From Circinella umbellata (taxonomy: Eukaryota > Mucoromycota > Mucoromycetes > Mucorales > Lichtheimiaceae): a DNA stretch of 64,000 bases. The stretch is from NCBI GenBank assembly GCA_025093555.1, contig JAIWNF010000056.1:1-64000 (forward strand). Direction: 5' to 3'. Below are positions 1-8,529 of this stretch, piece after piece (the stretch's first letter is position 1; the number at the start of each line of letters is the position of its first letter). The position numbers and the translations under genes were made by a program. The notes below the pieces were generated by a model. The model was not told where the DNA came from. It was given only the letters and a program-made list of their open reading frames with translations, and searched no databases.

Positions 1-487
1 CTTTGATATATATTGCGCGTGATTATGCGTACCAATTTGCTCTACTGTGCACTTTGTACCTCTGAAACAATAATGTGCCGCTACTGTACAAGTATTAACA
101 TGTTCCAAATAACCACCACAGTTCATGCATCCAATAACAGTACATTGTTTTTTTATTTGTTCCAGATCAAGTGGTGGGCGAAGTTGCTTAGCGAAAAATC
201 TGCAGTTGTTGTCGGTGCATTGTATAAATCCATTACATTTTTTGGTATATCGATGCACGTTATGTTTTAATTTTCGAGGTCCATTTACTTTGCGCATGCA
301 CCACCCTATATCCAGCGTAAATTTCTTGTACCTGTGGGTAATCAAGATAAAGTCAATTCATTAGGATATAATAGTAAATGTGACATTAAACATACTTATC
401 AGTTTTTTCGTCATACTCGGCGCTAGCTTCTTCTATGTAAGGTTCCTTTACAAACTTCCTCTTGAAAAAAGTGATGTACTTCGACAT
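1..487 (-). CDS. N-terminal part of a transposase-type protein with WRKY/GCM1-like zinc finger (runs off left edge)
   Basis: Read on the minus strand. An ATG at 487-485 opens exon 1 (396-487). A GTATGT donor at 395 and an acceptor at 332-333 join it in phase to exon 2 (1-331), which is still open at the window edge, giving 141 residues here. The protein has a basic and acidic N-terminus, then a segment with FTLDIGWCMRKVNGPRKLKH. After that comes a cysteine-rich stretch (CNGFIQC..C, then CTVIGCMNCGG) ending in the pair THNH. This spacing of Cys with a final His-x-His is that of the WRKY-GCM1 zinc-finger superfamily, which in Mucorales occurs mostly in transposon-encoded proteins. I infer a DNA-binding module in front of a transposase domain lying left of the window. 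The catalytic part is not visible, so the element class is not settled. Confidence 0.6.
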
Positions 488-1557
488 AGTCGTAATTTTA
501 TTTCTCGTTTTCTTTTTTTTTTTTTACTTTCAGGAACAAGCGCAAAAAAAAAGATGCGCTTTTTCGATTTCTTGCATTGTCAGTGTGACTTTTGCCGGTC
601 ACAAAAAAAAGGTGCACCTTTTTTAGTGACACCCGAATTGCGGAATTTTAAAAAGTACACCTTTTTGATTGTACACCTTTTTTCGTGTTTCCCTAAGTTG
701 TTCCGTAGGTTGTGTTTTGGATGGATTGAGTATTACTTTTTCTTTTCGTTGTCGAACTCAGTAGCTACACTACCACTTCCTGACACTGATAAGGATCTGT
801 TACAGAATTTCTGTAATTTTATAGATAATAAGGGATAGTTTGATGTTCGAGTGTTATAAGAAAGAAATAAAAAAAGTGTACTTTTTTTCTGCTATTCATA
901 CAGTGACACCCGTCTACATGGAGACAAGACAAACAAGGGATAATATATACTTTTAATGATATATATAAGTGGTCAAATAAAGGAGCGGTATTGGTTGATA
1001 ACGCTGGTACTATAGTTTATATGGTCTAAGAACTTGTTTGACAACTTTTTATTTGTGGGGTGTCCGTAAGGCCAAAATATGGGGTGTCCGTAGCAATTCC
1101 CATTTATTCAACAGTTTAATATTTTCATGGTTGCTGTAAATTCAACTTGAGAAATTCATTAGGAATATTTTATATATAAGCTTTATTTGATATAAGTACG
1201 ATTCGGTACAATAACGCGTTTTCAAGTTGAAAATGTAATAGTTAATACATTAAAAAGTATACAAAGTAGTCCTCAAGTTGAATTGATCTCACTGGTAGTT
1301 TCAAAACCACATCATTACCAAAATTAAAAGAAACTTGTTACAAACCTTTATTGAAACAAGATCTAAAACTTTTCTGCTCGTCAGCCCCTTTATTCTTTAT
1401 AAGCGATCGTGTCTAAAAGAGTAACCACGATTATTTTTTTTCTCACTGATCCAAAGCCATAGTTTAATCCACCATCTTCCACTCTCTTGGGGGGAGGGTC
1501 TTCCTCCCCCAAACCCCCTCGAAAGTGATGACGTACAACCAAAATTTGTTACCTTTG
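488..1557. repeat. Non-coding stretch with A/T-flanked palindromes and short direct repeats
   Basis: I see no credible gene here. The stretch holds a perfect 20-bp palindrome at 605-624 (six A, GGTGCACC, six T) and an 8-bp-arm hairpin at 869-888 around a TGTA loop. There are related A-tract/T-tract units near 543-565 and 650-690. GTGACACCCG occurs at 626-635 and again at 903-912. GGGGTGTCCGTA occurs at 1057-1068 and 1081-1092. An 11-bp inverted repeat (TTCAACTTGAG and its complement) lies near 1141 and 1272. The cluster suggests remains of transposon ends, possibly of the element to its left. Confidence 0.5.
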
Positions 1558-1671
1558 TTACCTTATATCTGTTACCTCCCCTTGTTACCTCATATCTGTT
1601 ACCTCTCATTATTACCTCATATCTGTTACCTCCCATTGTTACCTCATATCTGTTACCTCCCATTGTTACCT
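1558..1671. repeat. Minisatellite, 27-bp unit, four copies
   Basis: Four head-to-tail units start at 1558, 1585, 1612 and 1639, and a partial fifth runs to about 1671. Each unit carries TTACC twice. The period of 27 is a multiple of three, so the minus strand reads as a nine-residue repeat (GGNRYEVTM and variants) inside an 88-codon open frame. That frame is probably a by-product of the repeat. The array ends about 12 bp before the left end of the DDE transposon. Confidence 0.85.
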
Positions 1672-1680
1672 TAAACTGTT

Positions 1681-3452
1681 AATGGAGGACATTTAGCTAT
1701 ATTAAATTTTTTAAAGCTATTTATTTGAACATTAATTTTATATATAATATAATTTAAGATCTATTTTTTTTAATAATCTTTTTTTTTTATTTTTTTAAAT
1801 GCCAAGACTTCTAATATATCACATGACTAGAAAAGTAGAAGAATAATTAATAATTTTTTATTACTTTTCTTTTTCTAATTTAACTATTAAAAAGTTAAGA
1901 TGAAAAAAACGGCATTTTACCAGAAATTTCTAAATGGTAATAGTTAACTTTATACTTTTAAAAATTGAATAAATTGATAGTATAAAAATGGAACAAGAGA
2001 TATTAGCAAATGAATTACAAAAAATAAATAATAATTATTGGTACTTTTTGGATATGAATTATCCTATAAAGATATCAAACTATAGACATAGGGAAGAGAT
2101 TAAAAGTATTGATAATATAGAAAAAGTGAAAGAAGGACTTATTAGTAAAATAGGGTATATTCCAGTATTCTTTTTTTTAGTAAAAATATTTAATAAATAT
2201 GATTATAAAGGACCCTATATATTTATGGAAAAAGGATTATTAATTCTATATCATTTAATTACAGGAAATTCTTTTAGAGATATGGAAGATTTTATACCAT
2301 CTTCTTCATTTCATGAAATATATAAACAGTTTTGGGATGATAATAAAAATGAATTAAATAGATTATTTACAGAATTATTAGAAAATATGTTTTCCTCTAC
2401 TGCTTTAAGAATAATTAATGCTAAAAAAATTAATCCAATAGGATTTAAAAATCAAACTCTTTTTATAGATGGTCATGATAGTAGAATTGACTACTTAAAA
2501 AAAGATATAAAGAAAAGAAATTTTTATTCTTATAAGTTTAAAGAAAGTGGATTAAGGACACAAGTAGTTTGTGATGTTAATGAATTTGCAATATATATTT
2601 CTGAAAGTAAGCCATGTAGAAATTATAATGATGGGCAAATGTTTTTAGATATGAAATTAGAAAATAAATTAAATGAAAATGATTGTCTTGCATTTGATGG
2701 TGGATATTATTATTACTTTGAAAAATTTATAGAAAATTGTGATAAAAAAGGAAATGATAAAATAAACACTAGTAATTTTATGTTTCCAATTAGAAAAAAT
2801 AAAAATGAAGAGTTAACTGATGATGAAATATTATATAATGAAACATTTGGTAGTTTTCGAAGTAAAATTGAAAATTATTTTGGTATACTTGGTAATAAGT
2901 TTAAAAGATTTAATAATAATGAAAGAAATTGTAAAATAACAGATATAAAAACCTATAATATACAATTAAAATTAGTACTTTTATTATTAAATATAAAAAA
3001 GTTTGTCGATATTTATAATATACCTATAAAGCCAAACCATATTTTATGGTCTAATGAAAACTTTAATTACCCTAATCCAAATAAAGAAATAAATAATATT
3101 ATATATAAATTTGATTTAATAAAATTAGCAGAAATGAATAATAGACAATCAGATTACTTGTATAATTATTTTAATTATAACAATGTTCAAGAAACAAATG
3201 AATCAAATATGGATCTAGAAAGTGAAAATGACGAAGAAAATTTTGAGATAGAAAAAATATTAAGTCATAGAAAATTTAAAAAAAGGATGAAATTTCTGGT
3301 AAAATGGAAAAACTATGATGAAACATACAATGAATGGGTGTGGCAAGAAAATTTTAATGAAACATTAATAATAGATAAGTATTTAGAAACAGTTAAATTT
3401 TAAAATTTATTTGAAATTTAAATGTTTAGATTATGTTAGAATGTCCTCCAAT
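1681..3452 (+). mobile_element. DDE DNA transposon with terminal inverted repeats and 3-bp target duplication
   Basis: The element runs from 1684 to 3449 (1,766 bp). It starts with GGAGGACATT and ends with its exact reverse complement AATGTCCTCC. The next 15 or so bases match only loosely. The trinucleotide AAT directly flanks both ends (1681-1683 and 3450-3452) as a target-site duplication. It contains one intact intronless transposase gene (1988-3403). Three-base duplications are typical of PIF/Harbinger and some IS5-like eukaryotic elements. The interior is clearly more AT-rich than the host exons beside it. The perfect terminal 10-mer, matching duplication and unbroken gene indicate a fairly recent insertion. 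Confidence 0.82.
1988..3403 (+). CDS. DDE-superfamily transposase with C-terminal chromodomain
   Basis: Intact single-exon gene of 471 residues. The transposase core shows the three expected acidic stations: FIDGHDS (D161, alternatively D164), LAFDGGY (D237) and RSKIENYFG (E295). The order and the R-x-x-(I/V)-E-N-x-F-G context match the DDE_Tnp_4-like endonucleases of Harbinger/IS5-type elements. An acidic linker (about 400-418) leads to a chromodomain at 419-471, recognisable from FEIEKIL, LVKWKNY and NEWVWQENF. It includes likely aromatic-cage residues F419, W440 and an aromatic near Y447. Chromodomains on integrases and transposases usually bind methylated histone tails and steer insertion. 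I infer the same here. Codon use is extremely AT-biased, unlike the nearby host genes. The ATG at 1988 is the first in frame. Confidence 0.85.
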   Translation: MEQEILANELQKINNNYWYFLDMNYPIKISNYRHREEIKSIDNIEKVKEGLISKIGYIPVFFFLVKIFNKYDYKGPYIFMEKGLLILYHLITGNSFRDMEDFIPSSSFHEIYKQFWDDNKNELNRLFTELLENMFSSTALRIINAKKINPIGFKNQTLFIDGHDSRIDYLKKDIKKRNFYSYKFKESGLRTQVVCDVNEFAIYISESKPCRNYNDGQMFLDMKLENKLNENDCLAFDGGYYYYFEKFIENCDKKGNDKINTSNFMFPIRKNKNEELTDDEILYNETFGSFRSKIENYFGILGNKFKRFNNNERNCKITDIKTYNIQLKLVLLLLNIKKFVDIYNIPIKPNHILWSNENFNYPNPNKEINNIIYKFDLIKLAEMNNRQSDYLYNYFNYNNVQETNESNMDLESENDEENFEIEKILSHRKFKKRMKFLVKWKNYDETYNEWVWQENFNETLIIDKYLETVKF

Positions 3453-3456
3453 TCTT

Positions 3457-4559
3457 ATGTTATCGGATTCGGAAAATCTCTGGTCTTTTACTTTATCTAA
3501 GAAATATTCTCCTGGCACTGACCTTATGAGCAAGTGGATTCTAGATGACAAACAAGTAATAAACATGATCGTTACAAGAGTTATTGGTAAGTATAACCAT
3601 AGAGATTGAAAAGATTTAGGAATAACCATTAACTACTATTAACTTATTTAGGCGAAGCTGCAAAGGACAAATATATCACCAAGCTAACAGAATGGCCAAA
3701 TTATACAAAATCAGATGTCCTTTACTGCCCAATCAAGAGAAACGAGCTCAAAGATCTTCCCCCAATCTTAATCGAAGTACAACACACCGCCAATATGAAC
3801 TTTTATAGAAGACTCATGAAATATTCTTTATCAGTTCAGGAGCAGTACTCCGTGTTACCGATCGTGCTAGCTATTTGTGTTCACCACACTTCCAATGAAC
3901 TTCTTGAAATGAGTTCTGTTTCTGATCATATATCTTTTATGAAGGAATTGCCTTCACCTGGTTGGGCAAAGTCTTGTTTTTTAATCAACAAAAAATCAAT
4001 ATTGAACTTTGAAGATGAAACTCCTTTAGAACGAGTTGTTGCTCTTGCTCAATTCTTTGTTGAACAACAAACTTCTTTACTTCATATTAGAAGACATGAT
4101 GATGCTACTGTTCAACTTCTTTACAGTATTGCAAAACGTATTTTTGAAGGTGAACTCGCTGCTGATCAAGACAAAGATGATGCTTTAGAAGAAGTTTGTA
4201 CTGAATCGTATAACCAATTAACTATGGATAAGAGGTTATTAGCTGAAGATGTTTCTGATGACGCTGCTCGCAAACGTACTATTGATTGTCTCGATAACGG
4301 TATTAAATTTATAAATGATTTCAAAAAGAAACACAAGATCAGCCCTTATTCTTCTACGGCAAACGAAGCTACTGCTAGTTCAGCTGCTCGTATTAAAAAA
4401 ATAAATCCTGATTGGCAATTCGTTGACTCTTACCGTGAAGAAAAAGGCAAAGATATGGATTGGAACAAATGCTTCGAACTTGCAAAAGAAAAAGGACTAT
4501 TTAAAAAGTATACCAAGATGGATAGTGCAAAAGCAGCCTACTTTCGTGCCAAAAAATGA
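3457..4559 (+). CDS. PD-(D/E)XK nuclease-like (Rpn-type) protein
   Basis: Two exons, 3457-3586 and 3652-4559, join in phase across a 65-bp intron (GTAAGT...TTTAG) to give 345 residues. After a short N-terminus the sequence shows DVLYCPIKRNE and then ILIEVQHTANMNFYRRLMKY. This is a strand-Asp / E-x-Q / helix arrangement resembling the core of PD-(D/E)XK nucleases of the Rpn/YhgA-like transposase-associated group, with Gln in place of the usual Lys. The C-terminal half is helical and charged and I do not recognise it. The family is common in mucoralean genomes, often near mobile elements. The start codon lies only 4 bp after the target duplication of the DDE transposon, so the native 5' leader, and possibly an earlier start, has been displaced. 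Catalytic activity is unproven. Confidence 0.6.
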
Positions 4560-5144
4560 ATAAAAAATATATATGTTTTTCTATCATTCTTATTTCTGTC
4601 GTAGTTTGACTTTTGAAATAATGATTTATTATGAATTCAAGTGTCGAAATAAATTCTAACAGAATTGGTTGAGACACTCAAATAAAAAATATGAAGTATG
4701 GTTTGCTTTATCTTCTTTTTATTTAATGTCAGCGAAAAAATAATAAGTATAAAAATGAGTTCTAATGCTATAATATAATAATTGATCTTCTTTTTTGCTC
4801 GGTCAGCACCCCTTTTATTTTTAATATTTTAACAAGTTATTTTATATAATAAAATAAAATTCAATTTTTATTTTTTCGAAATTTTTAAAAGTATACATGC
4901 CAAGATTATTATAAATAAATTAAATTAATAAAAGTTAATTTGGCTATACCGTTTCTTCTTGGCTATCTAACCAACTACTGCTAATAGACCAGAGTATAAT
5001 TACTATGACCTTGACCGGTCCTCATAAATGTGAAAAGAGATATGAAAATGATAATAAAAAAAAGAAGCTGTATGAATCAATAAAATGAATATTAGTAGTA
5101 AAAAAAAAGATAGGAAATTCAGTGATTCTGTCTGGTTGTTTTCT
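4560..5144. other. AT-rich intergenic stretch
   Basis: No open frame of note. Near 4795 a block (TGCTCGGTCAGCACCCCTTT) resembles one near 1374 (TGCTCGTCAGCCCCTTT). The two blocks bracket the minisatellite, the DDE element and the nuclease-like gene. They may be copies of one dispersed repeat. Nothing else stands out. Confidence 0.4.
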
Positions 5145-5825
5145 TTACAGTAAACCAACGTCACCGACTACAATGGTTTTAGGTACCATTTTTGGGTAAA
5201 TGTAATAATTACGATGAGTTACATTGTCAGTTATCGATGAAGTGGTCAGCGGCATACTTAAAATACCAGCATGACTTCTGATTGCTTCCACTTCAACAAC
5301 ATAATGTTTACCACCAGTATGGCCTATCGTATATGGGCCACATGGACAACCAGCACTATTGAGATCTACGCCATTAAAAATGTCTATAAAACACAACATT
5401 TGCTTTTTGCCTACCAATAAAAATAAATGGTTAAATCTATATTATCTACTCTTTCAACAAACATGTTCTACTTTACCGTTATATTCATGCACAAAGTACA
5501 TAATAACTTCCCCAAAAAATGTCTGGACTTGCAGATCCGCTGGAGCATTGCGCCTGGCTTTTTTCGTATCTACTTCTATATCCATCTTAACAAAATGACA
5601 TAGTTTTTCTGTCTTCCGCTTTGTCTTAATTGCATCATATACTGTCTCATTCATATAGAGTCTCTGTCCTACTATAATATTGTCAGTAATGTCGTCATAT
5701 CCAATACTATCATTAGGGAACTTTTGTCTCCAAAATTTCACCAGATAATGTCTTAAGTTGACATCAGCGTAGTCCTCAATGCTACTTTCAAAATGATTCC
5801 ACAGCTGTGTATCATCAGAAAGCAT
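5145..5825 (-). pseudogene. C-terminal fragment of a mucoralean transposon-type protein
   Basis: Two minus-strand exons. Exon 1 is 5825 down to about 5465, exon 2 about 5410 down to 5145. They close in phase if a weak GTTGAA donor is used. The text includes LRHYLVKFWRQ, YDDITDNIIVGQRLY, DAIKTKRKTEKLCHFVKMD and QTFFGEVIMYFVHEYNGKVE. I recognise this type of sequence from the C-terminal part of large Tnp2/EnSpm-like transposon proteins that are repetitive in Mucorales. No catalytic domain lies upstream. The frame stops right beside a perfect hairpin (5849-5881), so this is most likely a truncated relic. The family assignment is from memory of the sequence style, not from a search. Confidence 0.5.
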
Positions 5826-5848
5826 ACACCATAAAAAAAAATCCTGTT

Positions 5849-5881
5849 AAATCCTGTGGAAACCTCTAATTCACAGGATTT
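5849..5881. repeat. Perfect 10-bp inverted repeat (hairpin)
   Basis: AAATCCTGTG at 5849-5858 is followed after 13 bases by its exact complement CACAGGATTT at 5872-5881. A further AAAATCCTGT copy directly precedes it. It lies just upstream of the truncated transposon-type gene and could be a terminal repeat remnant or the fragment's breakpoint. Confidence 0.7.
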
Positions 5882-6310
5882 TTGCGTTACAAGAACTACT
5901 TGAATTTAATGACCGCAGTGCCAATACTTATTGGCTAGAAACAAACAATCAAGATCATATCTGTGAGCTCGTATTGACCAATCCCAACTTACATACAATA
6001 TAGCCCTCTACAACTAAAATAGTGTATTTCAAATGAAAAAATTTTGCAAAAAAAAAACTCGTTGTTTATTTTTCTATTATTACAATCTAAGCATCCATAT
6101 AAAAATTTAATGCATTTGTTGTGATTTTACTTATGTTACAACCCTTTAGCAAAAGTACTTACGCATTTTTAACATACTAAGCATTCAATCCAAAAAATAT
6201 TAATAAGTTACTTCCATCCTTTAAAAAAATCTACCACAAATAATGAAAAAAAAGAAAGGCATGGATTCCCCATCATATTAGTAGTGATAAAAAGATAATA
6301 AAGACACATT
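5882..6310. other. AT-rich intergenic stretch
   Basis: I see no gene, RNA or repeat that I can support between the hairpin and the 3' end of the orphan gene that follows. Confidence 0.5.
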
Positions 6311-6330
6311 TTATTGAGTTCTTTTTTTTC

Positions 6331-6361
<31 letters not shown>

Positions 6362-7721
6362 ATCACCCATGGCCAACGAGCGCGACATTCTCTTCCTGCT
6401 TCCACTTACCATGGTGGTGGTGGTGGTGCTAAATAAAATTGGTTAATAATTATTTTTCAGAAAGTTTACAGTAATATAATTATGAAGTTGTTACTATAGA
6501 ATCCTACCCATTAAATACATATACAAAAAACGTACCTGCGGCGGCTGTTGGCGCTGGCATTATCAGTGCCGACGGAATGCCTAATATAAGCGAAAAATCA
6601 GAGTTATGAGAGAGACATTAATGAGATAATAAACATATCAGAAAGAAACCCATACATCGATACTTCCCGTGTAAGAGCAGCAGGGAAAGCAGCAGCAGGA
6701 CGGGAACCAGTAGCACTATAAATTATATTTTGATATTAGAGACATCTTAATATTTCATTCACACATAGTACATAGCTATATATATATATAGTACCTGGTA
6801 TCCGGAACTGAGAATTGCCGCACAATCTCCCTGGATTGCAAGGAAGAGCAAATGGACATAGCGCCTCCTACTGATCCTGTAACCTCATCTCTTTTAAAAA
6901 TAAGTAGTTAAAATAACAAATATATATATTTTCAGTAATATACAGATGTAAATGGGTTACCTTTGTTGAGAATCATTGGTTGTCACCGTGCTATATTGTA
7001 AAAAGCATGCAGTAAGTATTTGTTACAATTCATTCCCAAACTATCAGCTTTTATATATTATTAGACTCCCTTCTAAAATTACTAACCTTTCCTCATCCCC
7101 GTGAAAGTTATTCCACTTCTGCACAAGAAGGTGGTGTGCAATCCAATTTTTTTCACATTCGTCTAGAGGGACGAAAGGATGACTCTTGGACACCGAGTCA
7201 AGGAACATTTTCATGGCAGTCTCACAACATGATTCAGTTTGCAACGTCCAAGAGGCAGGCCACATGTTCTCTGGAACTGTCACCTTCATTCTTTCAATGA
7301 CTGTATCGAGATGTTTGTCGATACCAGCCATTTTTCTTTGTTGCTCTTCGACATTCCCATTGACCAATGCCAAGATGGCTCCTTCTACATCAGGCTTGGT
7401 GGGATTCCTCACCTTCCCTCTACTGTTGCGAGGCTGGCGCACGAAGTCCAATGGTAATTCAACTTCGTCATCACTTTCAGCTCTGTCTTGGCCACTTTCC
7501 ACTTCCAGTTGCCCTTGACGTTCTACTAGTAGATTAACAGTCTCCTGCAATCTACTAATGGCGCCTTCTATTCTATCCAATCTTACAACAATAACGGGAT
7601 CGCTAACGTGATGGTACACCGGAAGCTGTTCAGTCATCAACTGAGCAAATGATGCTCCAGGATATTGATGGAGAGCCTGGGAAGTAGGCTGGGATTGTTC
7701 ATTGGTTTGAGGTACAGTCAT
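6311..7721 (-). CDS. Six-exon orphan protein with coiled-coil segment and poly-Asn C-terminus
   Basis: Minus-strand exons are 7087-7721, 6961-6990, 6795-6890, 6656-6715, 6536-6580 and 6311-6428. All donors and acceptors are GT/AG, every phase closes, and the sum is 984 bases, or 327 residues. The N-terminal third is Gln/Pro-rich. RLDRIEGAISRLQETVNLLVERQ looks like a coiled coil (about residues 47-69). An acidic patch follows. A tryptophan-bearing segment (ECEKNWIAHHLLVQKWNNF) ends exon 1. The C-terminal part is Ser/Ala/Arg-rich, has a Thr run encoded by a GGT repeat (6413-6428), and ends with ten Asn encoded by a GTT microsatellite before a basic tail. I recognise no domain. Closing six exons without a stop argues for a real gene. 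It may be lineage-specific or linked to the nearby elements. Confidence 0.6.
6331..6361. repeat. GTT trinucleotide microsatellite (coding)
   Basis: About ten GTT repeats. On the minus strand they lie in the last exon of the orphan gene at 6311-7721 and encode its poly-Asn run. A GGT repeat at 6413-6428 lies in the same exon and encodes Thr. Confidence 0.85.
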
Positions 7722-8319
7722 AATGAAAAAAAAGAAGTAAAGTTATGACGCGTAAATGGTATATAACCTTGGCGGACCTCAAATACCGGAAAAAGAGTAT
7801 TTCAAGAATTACTGCGTTTTTACTAATTTTATTTATAAAACTTTATTAATCAACAACGACATTATAACTACTGCGACCTACCATCACTGCGCGAAAAAGT
7901 TGATATCAAGTTCTTTGAAAACATCCTTCTAGTTTGCTATCAAGTTGTTTGAAAAAAAAAAAAGAAAAAAAAAAGATGCAATATGTGTAACAGCCAAAAT
8001 TGGGTAATTGTGTTCCTTGATTTCCTTTTATATTAGCAAAACTATTTTTGATTTTTTATAAAAAAGAGTGCTAATCTATAATATGTCATGATTCATCATT
8101 ATTCTTATACATCCCCCAACTTTTTTTTTCAGCTCTCTTTAACACATGCTATTACAGTTCTCGTTTACCATAATAAGAAAGGATTTAAATAGTTTTTTTT
8201 ATTGCGTTGCTTTTTTATTGCGTTACTCTCACTGCAAAAAAAGTGGTGTATCAAAAGGCTCTCAACAGGCTGATATCGTTATTTATATCTCAGATATCAA
8301 TAGGATATCACACCTCATA
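7722..8319. other. Intergenic stretch before the inverted-repeat element
   Basis: Contains A/T runs only. The small plus-strand frame at 8146-8352 overlaps the 97-bp inverted repeat and has no recognisable content. The first part must hold the promoter of the minus-strand gene starting at 7721, but I can point to no specific element. Confidence 0.4.
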
Positions 8320-8416
8320 CCCCTAAAATTTTTTCCTGTTTTGTTTAATTAATGCCCTTTATGATTGTCCCAGCGTTGGCTTTGAATCACTCACAGCGTC
8401 ACGCTGCAGCGCTGGG
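8320..8416 (+). repeat. Left 97-bp inverted repeat
   Basis: Pairs with 15895-15991. Its last 48 bases start with CCCAGCG and end with CGCTGGG, so the repeat also folds on itself. The longest identical stretches shared with the right copy are about 25 and 23 bp. Confidence 0.85.
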
Positions 8417-8529
8417 AACCCAATTTCATTTATGCATTATTGAACCTGAGCTTCTTTTTTTTTATACAAACCATATTGCATATAAATATGTGTTCATGAA
8501 TAAGGTCAGTTATCATTGTAAATTTTAAC

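Noticed and set aside
380..838. 152-codon plus-strand frame, hydrophobic
   Set aside because: Lies opposite exon 1 of the zinc-finger gene and across the A/T palindromes. Phe/Leu-rich text arises from T-runs, with no domain.
1397..1663. 88-codon minus-strand frame with GGNRYEVTM repeats
   Set aside because: Produced by the 27-bp minisatellite whose period is a multiple of three. No independent coding evidence.
1374..4825. Long terminal repeats around the minisatellite, DDE element and nuclease gene, based on the TGCTCG(G)TCAGC blocks
   Set aside because: Similarity is confined to about 20 bp with gaps, and no reverse transcriptase, integrase or primer site lies between.
7186..7518. 110-codon plus-strand frame
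   Set aside because: Antisense to exon 1 of the six-exon orphan gene, whose phases all close on the minus strand.
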